Assembly (NCBI GenBank): GCA_022821725.1
Contig: JAJEDB010000071.1
Location: forward strand, 1 to 64,000
Source of the DNA: Candidatus Poribacteria bacterium
Lineage (GTDB): Bacteria; Poribacteria; WGA-4E; WGA-3G
DNA: 64,000 nt
Reading direction: 5' to 3'
In this document: piece by piece, positions 7,881-15,760 of the stretch
Layout of the letters: each line of letters opens with the position of its first letter
How positions within the stretch are numbered: the first letter of the stretch is position 1
Notes under the pieces: model-generated
The model's database searches: none
What the model was told of the DNA's origin: nothing
The model's input: the letters and a program-made list of their open reading frames with translations, nothing else
Program-made: the position numbers and the translations under genes

Positions 7881-8630
7881 TGCGGTAAGATCGAGAAAAA
7901 TATCCTCAAGGGTCTCCATCCCATCCTGACCGACATCGACGGGTCGTCCGTGGTCTCCCTGCCTTCTCTGCTGCAATTCCGCAAGGGTCCCGACAGCAAT
8001 AAGCTGACCCTTACTGATAATACCGACTCTATCGCAAATACGTTCGGCGATTTCAAGAATGTGTGTCGTCATAAACACAGTGGAGCCCTGCTCACAACGT
8101 TCGCGCAAGAGTTCCCTGACAGTTCGGGCACTCCTCGGATCCAAGCCACTGGTCGGTTCATCAAGGAAAAGAATCTGCGGGTGATGCACAAGGACCGAGA
8201 TGAGCAGGATTTTCTTCTGCATGCCGTAGGAATACCCCTTGATTTGATCGTCAGCAGCCTCGGTCAACTCGAGTTGCTCCAGTAGCATACCCATCTCATT
8301 TTCGGCTTGCTCCGGCGGCACTTCATACAAATTCGCTATCATCCGAACAAACTGTCTACCGCTCAATGCTTCATAAAGTTGCGGCGTATCGGGCATCAGT
8401 CCGAGAATCGCCTTTGCCTGTAAACTCTGTTTCTGAATGTCAAAACCGCCGAGCGTTGCAGTGCCAGATGTCGGGCGGAGTAAGCCCGTGAGCATATTGA
8501 TTGTCGTCGTCTTCCCAGCTCCATTCGGTCCAAGGAACCCGAATATTTCACCGGCATCTACCTCAAGTGTCAATGCATCTACGGCACACAATTTACCGAA
8601 ATATTTCGTTAAACTTAAGGTTTTAATCAT
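7872..8630 (-). CDS. ABC-2 type exporter, ATP-binding subunit
   Basis: A 252-aa ATPase with Walker A GPNGAGKTT (about residue 35), a degenerate signature YSYGMQKK, and Walker B ILFLDEPTSGLDP followed by the switch histidine in TTHILE. This is the DrrA/CcmA-like exporter class (ABC-2). Its partner permease is the next gene, separated by a repeat element. The start codon overlaps the stop of the PspA-like gene by 4 nt (ATGA), so the two are translationally coupled. The stop codon lies within the end of the repeat element. Confidence 0.9.
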   Translation of the reverse strand: MIKTLSLTKYFGKLCAVDALTLEVDAGEIFGFLGPNGAGKTTTINMLTGLLRPTSGTATLGGFDIQKQSLQAKAILGLMPDTPQLYEALSGRQFVRMIANLYEVPPEQAENEMGMLLEQLELTEAADDQIKGYSYGMQKKILLISVLVHHPQILFLDEPTSGLDPRSARTVRELLRERCEQGSTVFMTTHILEIAERICDRVGIISKGQLIAVGTLAELQQRRQGDHGRPVDVGQDGMETLEDIFLDLTADF

Positions 8631-9295
8631 TTGCGATTACTGCCTAAGACCTCACTTTTAAGTTCTGCGAGCACTCGATCAATGTTAGAATCATCTGCGT
8701 TTTTTGTCGCATCCGTGGCATCGCGGCGATTTCGGTTTTCCCAAATTTCTGCCTTTTCTTCGGCTATTTTCAATTTGTGTTCAGCCCGCGCGAAAGCCGT
8801 GGAGAGCGCATTTTCCGCTGTCGCGATTAATTTATAGAGTTCCGAGCGGGTCTCTGCTTGTTTCTGACGGTGGGATAGGGTTTCAGCGTGCCCCGCTGCG
8901 CTTCGGAATTGCTGATAAAATTCGTGAAGTGCTGTTTTGAGGGTCGTTACGACTGCTGCCTGCGCAGCAATTTGACGTTTATAACCGTCTGCGAGGTTCA
9001 AGTGGTGTTGCCTGCGGCGTTGCGCTTCCCTTGCACGTGCTGTGTCCTGATCCTGTAAAGCAGCGTCAGCCTTTTTACCCCATACGTTTGCTGTATCAAT
9101 AGCCTCCTGATAGGCGCGTTTGAGTGTCTGTTCATCTACCATCGCTATGGCTACCAGATCTTTTGCCTCATCAAGTCGCACTTTCATGTCAACAATGGCT
9201 GTATCCAGCAGCGATTCGGCATCCTCCAGTGCTTCGAGAAATTGGTTTATAGTCTCTCGAATCTCTTCTGAAATCTCCTTAAGCCTTTTCATCAT
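8627..9295 (-). CDS. PspA/IM30-like coiled-coil membrane-stress protein
   Basis: A 222-aa, almost entirely helical and highly charged protein with long coiled-coil stretches (about residues 40-110 and 120-190), lacking a signal peptide or membrane segment. The distribution (an N-terminal helix MKRLKEISEEIRETINQFLE, then QRRRQHHLNLADGYKRQIAA and later heptads) resembles PspA/IM30 proteins, which line the inner membrane and are often coded with transporters. It is the first gene of the minus-strand run and overlaps the ABC ATPase by 4 nt, suggesting a role in membrane protection together with the exporter. Family membership is likely but not certain. Confidence 0.65.
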   Translation of the reverse strand: MMKRLKEISEEIRETINQFLEALEDAESLLDTAIVDMKVRLDEAKDLVAIAMVDEQTLKRAYQEAIDTANVWGKKADAALQDQDTARAREAQRRRQHHLNLADGYKRQIAAQAAVVTTLKTALHEFYQQFRSAAGHAETLSHRQKQAETRSELYKLIATAENALSTAFARAEHKLKIAEEKAEIWENRNRRDATDATKNADDSNIDRVLAELKSEVLGSNRK

Positions 9296-9312
9296 CCACC
9301 CTCCATCGTTCC

Positions 9313-9340
9313 ATTATATCCAGTTTGCCGAGAAAATCAA
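9313..9340 (-). promoter_or_regulatory. promoter of the PspA-ABC run
   Basis: Minus-strand TTGATT (9335-9340), 16 bp, TATAAT (9313-9318), immediately upstream of the PspA-like start at 9295. The -10 is perfect. The leader is very short (about 10-15 nt). Confidence 0.6.
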
Positions 9341-9490
9341 GCGTAAACTTTCATCTTCACGAAAATCTAATCCTCTTCTGTGCCTATCGCCATACTGGAG
9401 CCGTCACTCTTATTAGAAACATTGGGCTAAAAAAAGATAGTCAAAGAAACAGTGTTTGACTTTTGGACGGAACGAAACACTCAGATACCG

Positions 9491-10372
9491 CTATTTCATC
9501 TCATGCTGGCACAATGCTGTGTAATTAGCATTGACGAGTTCGACACCATAAAGCGCCATTCTATCCATGATTAGACGGATTGCGGGAATATTATTATCGA
9601 TTAAAATCGAGGAGCGATTGTGCAGTGCTGCAGACTCACCGAGTGTGCCGCTGCCCGCAAAAAAATCTAAAAGGGTATCACCGGGTGAAGAATGCACCTT
9701 GACGATACGATTAAGGATTCCGAGCGGTTTCTGCGTTGGATAGCCTGTCTTCTCACTCCCATTGGTACTGACGATAGTATGCCACCAAACATCGGTCGGC
9801 GTTTTACCGCGCGCTGCCTTTGCTTTACCGACTAACCCAGGTGCCATATACGGAATCCTGTCCATCTCATCGAAGTTGAAGGTGTAGGACTCCGGTGTTT
9901 TGGCATACCACAAGATGTTATCGTGTTTCGCAGGCCACTTCGATTTGGGTCTCCCACCGTAATCGTAAGCCCAAATAATCTCATTGACGAAAGATGCGCG
10001 TCCGAAAATCTCATCAAGCATCACCTTACAATAATGCACTTCGCGATAATCGATATGGAGGAAGAAACTGCCGTGCGGATGCAGCACACGATACGCCTCT
10101 TCAAAACGAGGTCGCAAAAATTGCAAATAGGCATCCGAACTCTCAAACTGATCGGTGTAATGCGTGGTCTTGCCTTTGCGGGTTCGGTATGTTCTGCCTT
10201 GGAAGCCGATCCGATCACCCTCGGCATCCGGCTCAACTTGGATCTCCGTCCGCTGTTGAAGTTTCCCTGTGTTAAACGGCGGATCAATATAAATCAGGTT
10301 GACGCTTTCATCAGGAACATACTTCTGAAGAATTTCGAGGTTATCACCGTAATAGAGTTGATGCTTAGACAT
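9491..10372 (-). CDS. orphan site-specific DNA methyltransferase (beta class, N4/N6)
   Basis: A 293-aa amino-methyltransferase. The catalytic motif IYIDPPFNTG is near residue 30 and the S-adenosylmethionine motif DFFAGSGTLGESA near residue 240, giving the beta-class order (catalytic motif before FxGxG). The TGYPTQKP block before motif I is typical of type III Mod and related N6-adenine or N4-cytosine enzymes. It starts MSKHQLYYGDNLEIL, similar to the start of the larger enzyme at 55342. No restriction subunit is adjacent; both sides are ordinary genes, so it is probably an orphan epigenetic enzyme. It has its own promoter at 10491. Confidence 0.85.
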   Translation of the reverse strand: MSKHQLYYGDNLEILQKYVPDESVNLIYIDPPFNTGKLQQRTEIQVEPDAEGDRIGFQGRTYRTRKGKTTHYTDQFESSDAYLQFLRPRFEEAYRVLHPHGSFFLHIDYREVHYCKVMLDEIFGRASFVNEIIWAYDYGGRPKSKWPAKHDNILWYAKTPESYTFNFDEMDRIPYMAPGLVGKAKAARGKTPTDVWWHTIVSTNGSEKTGYPTQKPLGILNRIVKVHSSPGDTLLDFFAGSGTLGESAALHNRSSILIDNNIPAIRLIMDRMALYGVELVNANYTALCQHEMK

Positions 10373-10490
10373 TCGATCTCCTGTTCTGTATACAATAGGG
10401 TGTGAGCGATCTTCTTTCTACAAGAGGCAAAAGGAATCAGTTTCAGTTTTTAATATCGCTTGCGATTTTCGTTCCCTTTTCCTCATCAGA

Positions 10491-10519
10491 ATTATACCAG
10501 TGTTATGGCAATTTATCAA
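10491..10519 (-). promoter_or_regulatory. promoter of the orphan methyltransferase
   Basis: Minus-strand TTGATA (10514-10519), 17 bp, TATAAT (10491-10496), about 110 bp upstream of the methyltransferase ATG. It lies back to back with the ruvX operon promoter at 10557. Confidence 0.65.
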
Positions 10520-10556
10520 GTTTCCGTATGTTATGTTGAGGCACATGAGATTTTTC

Positions 10557-10585
10557 TTGACGCAACAAAATATTTCGTGTAAAAT
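10557..10585 (+). promoter_or_regulatory. promoter of the ruvX-mltG operon
   Basis: TTGACG (10557-10562), 17 bp, TAAAAT (10580-10585). It lies 15 bp before a 40-codon ORF that leads into ruvX. Confidence 0.7.
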
Positions 10586-10600
10586 TTTAAGAGCGGTATT

Positions 10601-10723
10601 ATGAGACTCGCTGAAATCTGGGAATGGAAGTTCTTTCTCGGTATTATGGGCTGTCTGACTGCCACCTTTTTTGGATTCGGGTCGCTTCTAATTTTTTGTT
10701 TCTTTGCGCAGGAGTTTCGTTGA
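10601..10723 (+). CDS. 40-aa single-span membrane peptide upstream of ruvX
   Basis: Not in the ORF track because of its size. The ATG at 10601 opens MRLAEIWEWKFFLGIMG and the frame ends TGA at 10721-10723. Residues 11-34 are continuously hydrophobic with several Phe and Gly, giving one membrane span; the ends are charged. It begins right after a strong promoter, and its last codons contain the AGGAG ribosome site of ruvX, which starts 3 nt after the stop. Translation coupling to ruvX is therefore likely. I do not recognise a family; it could be a leader peptide or a real small membrane protein. Confidence 0.5.
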   Translation: MRLAEIWEWKFFLGIMGCLTATFFGFGSLLIFCFFAQEFR

Positions 10724-10726
10724 AAA

Positions 10727-11173
10727 ATGGAAATTCTACTCGGATTAGATATCGGTGATACACGGATTGGGGTTGCGCTCAGTGATGCTCTCGGTGTTGC
10801 GGCACATCCACTGTGCACGCTCACCCGAAAGAATCGGCGGGTCGATTTAATTGCGATCTCGGATCTGGTTTCTATCCATAAGGTGGAATGTGTCGTGATC
10901 GGCTTACCCATCTCTCTTGACGGCTCCATTGGGACACAAGCACAGAAGATCCAGAAGTTTGCAGAACGTTTGGAGCAGGTCATTGACATTCCGATCAAAT
11001 TTCAGGATGAACGCTTTACAACCGCTGAAGCAGCAGATATTTTGCGTGAACTTAACAAAGACACAAAAACAGAGAAAGAACTTATCGATGAGGTGGCGGC
11101 GGTAATTATTCTTACAGACTATTTGAATAGCGAGCGGGAGATTTCTAACGATGTCCAGAGCCCCATCGTTTAA
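10727..11173 (+). CDS. ruvX: RuvX/YqgF Holliday-junction-resolvase-like nuclease
   Basis: A 148-aa RNase H-fold protein. The N-terminus LLGLDIGDTRIGVALSD carries the first catalytic Asp and the G-x-RIG-A pattern; the second acidic position is in FQDERFTT and the third in LIDEVAAVIIL. Family members process 16S rRNA 5' ends and possibly Holliday junctions. Length fits. It is preceded by AGGAG and overlaps mltG by 23 nt; the ruvX-mltG pairing is common in bacteria. Confidence 0.9.
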   Translation: MEILLGLDIGDTRIGVALSDALGVAAHPLCTLTRKNRRVDLIAISDLVSIHKVECVVIGLPISLDGSIGTQAQKIQKFAERLEQVIDIPIKFQDERFTTAEAADILRELNKDTKTEKELIDEVAAVIILTDYLNSEREISNDVQSPIV

Positions 11174-12203
11174 AATTCTCTCAAGAACACGGAAGATTCA
11201 TGTAGGCATACTGACGCTCTGCTGTCTTAGTGCTCTTTGTATCATTATCCTGCTGATTGGGGTATCCCTGACGCGTCCGCCTACATCGTCAGAAGAAGTT
11301 GTCAATTTTGACGTGCCAGTGGGGAGTAGCTCCCGGACAATCGCAAAGCAATTAATTGCGCAAAAGTTGATACGCAGCGAACATGTCTTTCGTTTAGCTG
11401 TCCGATATAGAGGGACCGGTAAACGCCTACAAGCTGGAACCTATGTGTTACGGCGGAACATGGCACTGTGGGACTTACTCGATGAATTTGAAAAGGGACA
11501 GGTTACACTCGTTAGCTGGACGGTGCCAGAGGGTTTAACAACAGCCGCCATTGCTGAACTTTGGGAAACGAGCGGCTTTGGCACAGCGGCGGCATTTCGG
11601 AAAGCCTCCAAATCCCAGCATTTGTTGGATCGGTATGGACTGACAGACAAAACTGTGGAAGGCTATCTTTTTCCGAATACATACAAATTCGCAAAAGGCA
11701 CAACAACTGAGAAAGTTGTTGAGATGATGCTCGATGAATTTAAACGGCAATGGACAGAAAAATTTGAGGAGGAGGCACAAAATTTAGGGCGTACCCGTCA
11801 CGAAATCGTAACGCTTGCTTCTGTCATTGAAAAGGAAGCACAATCCGATCCGGAACGTCCCCGTATTTCAAGTGTCTTTCATAACCGACTCACACGAAAG
11901 TGGAAACTTCAGGCAGATCCAACAGTGCTTTATGCCTTAGGGAACCCAAAAAGTCCCTTAACGAAAGCCGATCTACAGGTGGAGTCGCCTTATAACACCT
12001 ATAAATACAAGGGTTTACCCCCTGGCCCCATTGCGAATCCGGGGATTGATTCAATTGTAGCCGCACTGCGACCCGAAAAAACAGACTATCTCTACTTCGT
12101 GGCGATAGGCGAAGGAAAGCACCACTTTTCAAAGACGCTTTCAGAACACAATAGAATGATACGAAAAATGCGGCGTGCTTCTCGTAAGCATGTCCGGCAG
12201 TGA
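11151..12203 (+). CDS. mltG: endolytic murein transglycosylase MltG
   Basis: A 350-aa inner-membrane enzyme that cuts nascent glycan strands and is thought to set their length. A single N-terminal span (about residues 18-40: GILTLCCLSALCIIILLIGV) is followed by a LysM-like region (VPVGSSSRTIAKQLIAQKLI) and the YceG domain. The catalytic Glu is in LASVIEKEAQ, and the conserved LQADPTVLYALG and SPYNTYKYKGLPPGPI blocks are intact. The gene overlaps ruvX, giving one operon. The C-terminus ends HFSKTLSEHNR as in the family. Confidence 0.92.
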   Translation: MSRAPSFKILSRTRKIHVGILTLCCLSALCIIILLIGVSLTRPPTSSEEVVNFDVPVGSSSRTIAKQLIAQKLIRSEHVFRLAVRYRGTGKRLQAGTYVLRRNMALWDLLDEFEKGQVTLVSWTVPEGLTTAAIAELWETSGFGTAAAFRKASKSQHLLDRYGLTDKTVEGYLFPNTYKFAKGTTTEKVVEMMLDEFKRQWTEKFEEEAQNLGRTRHEIVTLASVIEKEAQSDPERPRISSVFHNRLTRKWKLQADPTVLYALGNPKSPLTKADLQVESPYNTYKYKGLPPGPIANPGIDSIVAALRPEKTDYLYFVAIGEGKHHFSKTLSEHNRMIRKMRRASRKHVRQ

Positions 12204-12310
12204 TAACAAAACAGCGGTCGGTTCTCCGTCGGCAGTCACTCGGATGGCAGGGTGGACCGGTGAAAAGATGGGTACTCAAACCGAAGAACCCTCCATCTTC
12301 CATGCGAAAA

Positions 12311-12353
12311 CGCAAGCCCCAACGGGGCGAAATGTGTATAGGAATAAAAGCGA
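12311..12353 (+). repeat. dispersed repeat with GCCCC-AAC-GGGGC core
   Basis: AAGCCCCAACGGGGCGAAAT followed by GTGTATAGGAATAAA. The core can fold as a 5-bp GC stem. A second copy on the opposite strand lies at 24019-24060 within the N-terminal codons of the sulfatase (GCCCC-AGC-GGAGC then GTGTATAG). Here the repeat ends next to the lpxC-fabZ start and its AGGAATAAAAGCG is the only candidate ribosome site of that gene. Confidence 0.55.
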
Positions 12354-13640
12354 ATGGCAACAGCTGATTTACAGCAAACAATTCAAAATGAAATAACAAT
12401 GACAGGCAAAGGGTTAATGTTGGGAGAACCTGTGACATTAACCTTGAAACCAGCCCCCGCGGACTCCGGCATCGTCTTTCGACGGGTGGATCTCGCGGGT
12501 GCCCCAGAAGTGAAGGTATGTCAGGAAAACTGGGCGGATATTCTGCCGCGATGCACCAGTTTACGCAGCGGTGACACAGCCGTCAGCAGCATCGAACACA
12601 TCCTCTCAGCACTCGGTGGTCTCGGCGTTGACAACGCGACAGTGGAACTTGACGCATCGGAACCCCCTGGGCTTGATGGGAGTGCGGTGCCATACGTCGA
12701 AAATATTCAAGCCGTAGGACTTGTCCCACAAGATATACCCCGAAAGTTTATTGAAGTCACAGAGCCGTTTGCGGTCTCTGTAGCGGATAAGCAACTCGTG
12801 TTGCTACCTGCCGACGCGTTCGAGGTGACATTCGTTTACGCACATCCACAGACGAAACCACAAACAACGACCCTCAAAATAACCCCAGAATCATACGCTC
12901 GCGACATCGCACCCGCCCGGAGTTTTTGTTTTGAAGATGAGATTGAAGCACTACAAGCACTCGGTATTGGGAAAGGGGCAAGTTACGACAATGTCGTCGT
13001 TATCAATGCCGAAGGTGAATCCAGCATACCTCTGCGGTTCGAAGACGAGTTTGTGCGCCATAAAATCCTTGATTTGATTGGCGATCTCTACTTAGCTGGA
13101 CACATGCCGAAGGCACATGTTCTGGCAATGCGGACCGGACATCTGTTCCATGCGGAATTCGTGCAAGCCCTCGCCGATGCGGGTCACCTTCAACAGACAC
13201 CTGTTCAAGAACCGATTGAGGTCATGGATATCTATGAAGTGCTGCCACACCGACATCCAATGTGCATGGTGGATAGAGTTATTGAATACGAAAGTAAAAA
13301 ACGCGCCGTAGGCATCAAGAACGTGACTTATAACGAACCCATTTATGAGGGGCATTTTCCGACGCGCCCTGTGATGCCAGGGGTGTTACAAATTGAAGCA
13401 CTCGCACAACTCGCAGCATGGCTCGTCCTTCGAGACATCGGCAAGGAAGGGGAACTTGGCTATTTCCGCTCAATCAACAAGGCAACATTCCGACGCGCTG
13501 TCATTCCAGGGGACCAACTCCGACTGGAAATAGAGGTCGCCCAACTACGGAGCCGAATTGCACGCATTGAAGGACGCGTCTACGTAGAAGACAAACTCGC
13601 TACAGAAGCAGAACTGTCAATCGTATTGGCATCTGTCTGA
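12354..13640 (+). CDS. lpxC-fabZ: bifunctional LpxC deacetylase / FabZ dehydratase fusion
   Basis: A 428-aa fusion of two enzymes. Residues 1-285 are UDP-3-O-acyl-GlcNAc deacetylase, the committed step of lipid A synthesis: zinc ligands are His in SSIEHILSALGGLGVDN, and His and Asp in VRHKILDLIGDLYLAG. Residues 290-428 are (3R)-hydroxyacyl-ACP dehydratase with LPHRHPMCMVDRV and the catalytic EGHFPTRPVMPGVLQIEAL. Such LpxC-FabZ fusions are known from Bacteroidetes and some related phyla. It heads lpxA and lpxI, so the cluster covers early lipid A steps and shows the organism has an LPS outer membrane. Confidence 0.93.
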   Translation: MATADLQQTIQNEITMTGKGLMLGEPVTLTLKPAPADSGIVFRRVDLAGAPEVKVCQENWADILPRCTSLRSGDTAVSSIEHILSALGGLGVDNATVELDASEPPGLDGSAVPYVENIQAVGLVPQDIPRKFIEVTEPFAVSVADKQLVLLPADAFEVTFVYAHPQTKPQTTTLKITPESYARDIAPARSFCFEDEIEALQALGIGKGASYDNVVVINAEGESSIPLRFEDEFVRHKILDLIGDLYLAGHMPKAHVLAMRTGHLFHAEFVQALADAGHLQQTPVQEPIEVMDIYEVLPHRHPMCMVDRVIEYESKKRAVGIKNVTYNEPIYEGHFPTRPVMPGVLQIEALAQLAAWLVLRDIGKEGELGYFRSINKATFRRAVIPGDQLRLEIEVAQLRSRIARIEGRVYVEDKLATEAELSIVLASV

Positions 13641-13689
13641 TTTATGGTTGTCAACTGACTGCTGATAACTACTAAACGGAGGGACATCT

Positions 13690-14511
13690 GTGCTAGAAAC
13701 CAACATTCACCCTACGGCTATTATCTCTCCAAAAGCAATATTGGAAGAAGGGGTTAAGATTGGCCCCTACAGTCTTGTCGGTGAAGAGGTCCATATAGGG
13801 CGCGGTACCGTGATTGGTCCCCACGTTCAGATTGAAAAATGGACAACTATTGGCGAAGAATGCAAAATCTTCTTCGGGGCTACCATCGGTAACGAATCGA
13901 AAGATCTGAAGTACGGGGGGTGGCGGAGTTATGTGAAAATCGGGAACCGCAATATACTCCGCGAATACGTCTCGATCTCCAGGTCATCTTTTGAAGAGGA
14001 AGCGACTATTGTTGGGGACAATAATCTGCTGATGAATTGGGTTAACCTCGCACACGATGCTATCGTCGGTAATCGAATAATCATGGCAAACTTTGTCTCG
14101 CTTGCAGGGCATGTCGTGATTGAAGATGATGTTCGACTGGGGGCGCATGCGGCACTGCACCAATACGTGCGCGTAGGCAAGATGGCAATGGCAGGAGGTT
14201 TCTCAAAGATCGTGCAGGATATTCCGCCCTTTGCTCTCTCCGCCGGACAACCCGCGCGTGTCCGAGACCTCAACCGTATCGGTATCCGAACCTCACGGAT
14301 TAACCCTTTATCACAACTCACACCTGAAACACTCGCGGCGTTAAAGAAGGCGTTCCGCATTTTGTTCCGATCAGGACTCCCCCTCAAGCATGCTGTCACC
14401 AGAGTCAGAGAAACACTTGAGCCAACGCCGGAAGTTGAATATTTACTCAAATTTATAGAAACCTCCAAACGCGGTATAGGGTTTAGTCAACCGAACCGGA
14501 CGCTTTCTTAA
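13690..14511 (+). CDS. lpxA: UDP-N-acetylglucosamine acyltransferase LpxA
   Basis: A 273-aa left-handed beta-helix acyltransferase, first step of lipid A synthesis. It starts at GTG 13690 behind GGAGGG. Hexapeptide repeats run from residue 5 to about 190. The catalytic His is in VNLAHDAIVGNRI, and GGFSKIVQDIPPFALSAGQPARVRDLN marks the helix end and the C-terminal helical domain. The stop codon TAA lies inside the end of a short repeat element that leads into lpxI. Confidence 0.92.
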   Translation: MLETNIHPTAIISPKAILEEGVKIGPYSLVGEEVHIGRGTVIGPHVQIEKWTTIGEECKIFFGATIGNESKDLKYGGWRSYVKIGNRNILREYVSISRSSFEEEATIVGDNNLLMNWVNLAHDAIVGNRIIMANFVSLAGHVVIEDDVRLGAHAALHQYVRVGKMAMAGGFSKIVQDIPPFALSAGQPARVRDLNRIGIRTSRINPLSQLTPETLAALKKAFRILFRSGLPLKHAVTRVRETLEPTPEVEYLLKFIETSKRGIGFSQPNRTLS

Positions 14512-14575
14512 TGTTCCTTGTGGTTCGATTAGGTGGGTTTCAAGTTTGTCATTTCTCGGCAAGGTAACATTAAAA
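14507..14575. repeat. junction element, short form, between lpxA and lpxI
   Basis: About 70 bp: TTAATGTTCCTTGTGGTTCG at the left (containing the lpxA stop) and GGCAAGGTAACATTAAAA at the right, immediately followed by the lpxI ATG. The interior GGTGGGTTTCAAGTTTGTC matches the inverted right-end module of the copies at 7658 and 29499. It is the smallest copy and shows which part is essential. Confidence 0.65.
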
Positions 14576-15379
14576 ATGGAAAAATTGGGTATCATTGCAG
14601 GCGCAGGTGAACTCCCCGTGCTATTAGCACGTGCCGCTGTTGCCCATGAACGACAACCCGTTATCATCCAAATCACCAAGTCTGATGCGCAACGCTTTGC
14701 CGGAATCGAATGTGAACTTCATACGTATGGCGTGGGTCAGATTCGAAGGATCGCCCGAACCCTTCTCAATTCAGGCGTGAAAGAGGTTGTGATCCTCGGG
14801 AAAGTCGAAAAAAACATCCTCCTGCGTCCCTTTCAAATTGATACGACCACGATTAAAATTCTGGTCCAGAACCGGCGTGAAAAACCTTCCGTAATCGTCA
14901 ACGCGGCACTGAACTATCTCGAATCTGCCGGACTTACCATCCTCACCCAAGATCAGTATCTCCAACATCTGCTTCCACAGCCCAGCGTTTTAACGACTCG
15001 ACAACCGACCGCGAGCCAATGGACAGATATTGAACTCGGCATTAGTATCGCCCGCCAGATAGCAAACATGGATATTGGGCAAACAGTTGTGGTTAAGAAT
15101 CAGATTGTCCTTGCTATGGAAGCCATCGAAGGAACGGACGCGACTATTCAGAGGGGTGGAAATTTGGGAAAGCAGGGAATCGTTGTTGCGAAAGCCGCAG
15201 CCGAGAACCACGATTTTCGTATTGATGTGCCGACGGTGGGACTGCAAACACTTGAGGTGCTCCATGAAGTTAAAGCGAGTGTGTTAGCAGTCGAAGCGTG
15301 CCGAACTTTTATGATAGATGCCGATGTGCTGATTCAGCAAGCAGACCGCCGGAAGATCGCAATCGTTGCTGTAGAGTAA
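14576..15379 (+). CDS. lpxI: UDP-2,3-diacylglucosamine pyrophosphatase LpxI
   Basis: A 267-aa DUF1009 protein. The ATG at 14576 (MEKLGIIAGAGELPVLLA) is chosen because the track's upstream codons lie in the repeat element. The C-terminal domain holds the LpxI signature VLAMEAIEGTDATIQRGG, then DVPTVGLQTLEVLHEVKASVLAVEA. It hydrolyses UDP-2,3-diacylglucosamine to lipid X, the step done by LpxH in E. coli. It follows lpxA directly, as in many LpxI organisms. Confidence 0.92.
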   Translation: MEKLGIIAGAGELPVLLARAAVAHERQPVIIQITKSDAQRFAGIECELHTYGVGQIRRIARTLLNSGVKEVVILGKVEKNILLRPFQIDTTTIKILVQNRREKPSVIVNAALNYLESAGLTILTQDQYLQHLLPQPSVLTTRQPTASQWTDIELGISIARQIANMDIGQTVVVKNQIVLAMEAIEGTDATIQRGGNLGKQGIVVAKAAAENHDFRIDVPTVGLQTLEVLHEVKASVLAVEACRTFMIDADVLIQQADRRKIAIVAVE

Positions 15380-15387
15380 CAAAAAAA

Positions 15388-15418
15388 CGGAGGTAGTCAA
15401 TAACCACCTCCGCCTTTC
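15388..15418. terminator. bidirectional terminator between lpxI and the selenoprotein gene
   Basis: CGGAGGT (15388-15394) and ACCTCCG (15406-15412) form a 7-bp stem. Seven A residues precede it and CCTTTCT follows it, so it can work for both converging genes, better on the minus strand (U7). Confidence 0.7.
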
Positions 15419-15430
15419 TAAAGACGCTGG

Positions 15431-15664
15431 TTACGCTGCTGCGTCCATTGCGGCTGTTATCTGCTCCGTGGTCGGAAACTGTCCGGTTTCTAACTTTGAA
15501 TAGAGCAGTGTCCCGTTCAGCGAGACTTCAAAAGCCCCACCACTACCGGGGATTAGATCGACTGTCTTAACCGCCGCACCATATTTCTGTTTCAAGGCAT
15601 CTGCCAAACTGGCTGCCCGTGGTTGGTAGTTTCAAGCCGTGCAGTATTCGATTCTCACTTCCAT
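15431..15664 (-). CDS. SelW/Rdx-family selenoprotein (in-frame UGA in CxxU)
   Basis: Missing from the ORF track because codon 11 is TGA. The minus-strand ATG at 15664, behind a strong GAGGAGG site, opens MEVRIEYCTA, then UGA, then NYQPRAASLADALK, and the frame continues intact to TAA at 15431 (77 residues). CxxU followed by NY-x-PRA is the redox motif of the SelW/Rdx thioredoxin-like family, whose members carry Cys-x-x-Sec or CxxC near residue 10. Downstream residues match the fold: AAVKTVDLIPGSGGAFEVSLNG and a final amphipathic helix. The UGA is followed by a hairpin at the distance expected for a bacterial SECIS. The gene has its own promoter and terminator. The alternative, a nonsense-mutated CxxC gene, is less likely because nothing else is damaged. 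Selenocysteine machinery would have to be encoded elsewhere. Confidence 0.82.
15596..15617 (-). promoter_or_regulatory. candidate bacterial SECIS element
   Basis: Starting 14 nt after the UGA on the minus strand: GGCA then GCCA, apical loop GTT, TGGC, a 3-nt bulge AGA, and TGCC. That is two stacked 4-bp stems with a G as the first loop base, 22 nt after the UGA. Bacterial SECIS elements are short hairpins in the coding region just after the UGA, with a G early in the apical loop. The stem here is short, so this is supportive rather than decisive. Confidence 0.6.
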
Positions 15665-15731
15665 GGATATTGTTCCTCCTCAATTAATTTTGACATTGCC
15701 TGTCGCCATAAATTCAATCGTCTATCTTAAA

Positions 15732-15760
15732 ATTTTACAACAAACAGTGGAAAATTGCAA
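15732..15760 (-). promoter_or_regulatory. promoter of the selenoprotein gene
   Basis: Minus-strand TTGCAA (15755-15760), 17 bp, TAAAAT (15732-15737), about 65 bp upstream of the ATG. The same promoter form is used by intact housekeeping genes in the window, supporting an expressed gene. Confidence 0.6.

Noticed and set aside
9296-9490. Possible additional gene between the PspA-like gene and the methyltransferase
   Set aside because: The 98-aa plus-strand ORF at 9120 is antisense to the PspA-like gene and the gap contains only its promoter.
10531-10998. 155-aa minus-strand ORF opposite ruvX
   Set aside because: Overlaps ruvX, its promoter and the small membrane ORF; no family resemblance and an implausible composition.
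12175-12396. 73-aa plus-strand ORF between mltG and lpxC-fabZ
   Set aside because: Starts inside mltG, runs through a dispersed repeat and ends inside lpxC; no ribosome site and no recognisable motif.
15596-15664. Selenoprotein frame as a pseudogene with a nonsense mutation
   Set aside because: The TGA falls exactly on the redox position of CxxU, the remaining 66 codons are undamaged, and promoter, ribosome site, hairpin and terminator are in place.
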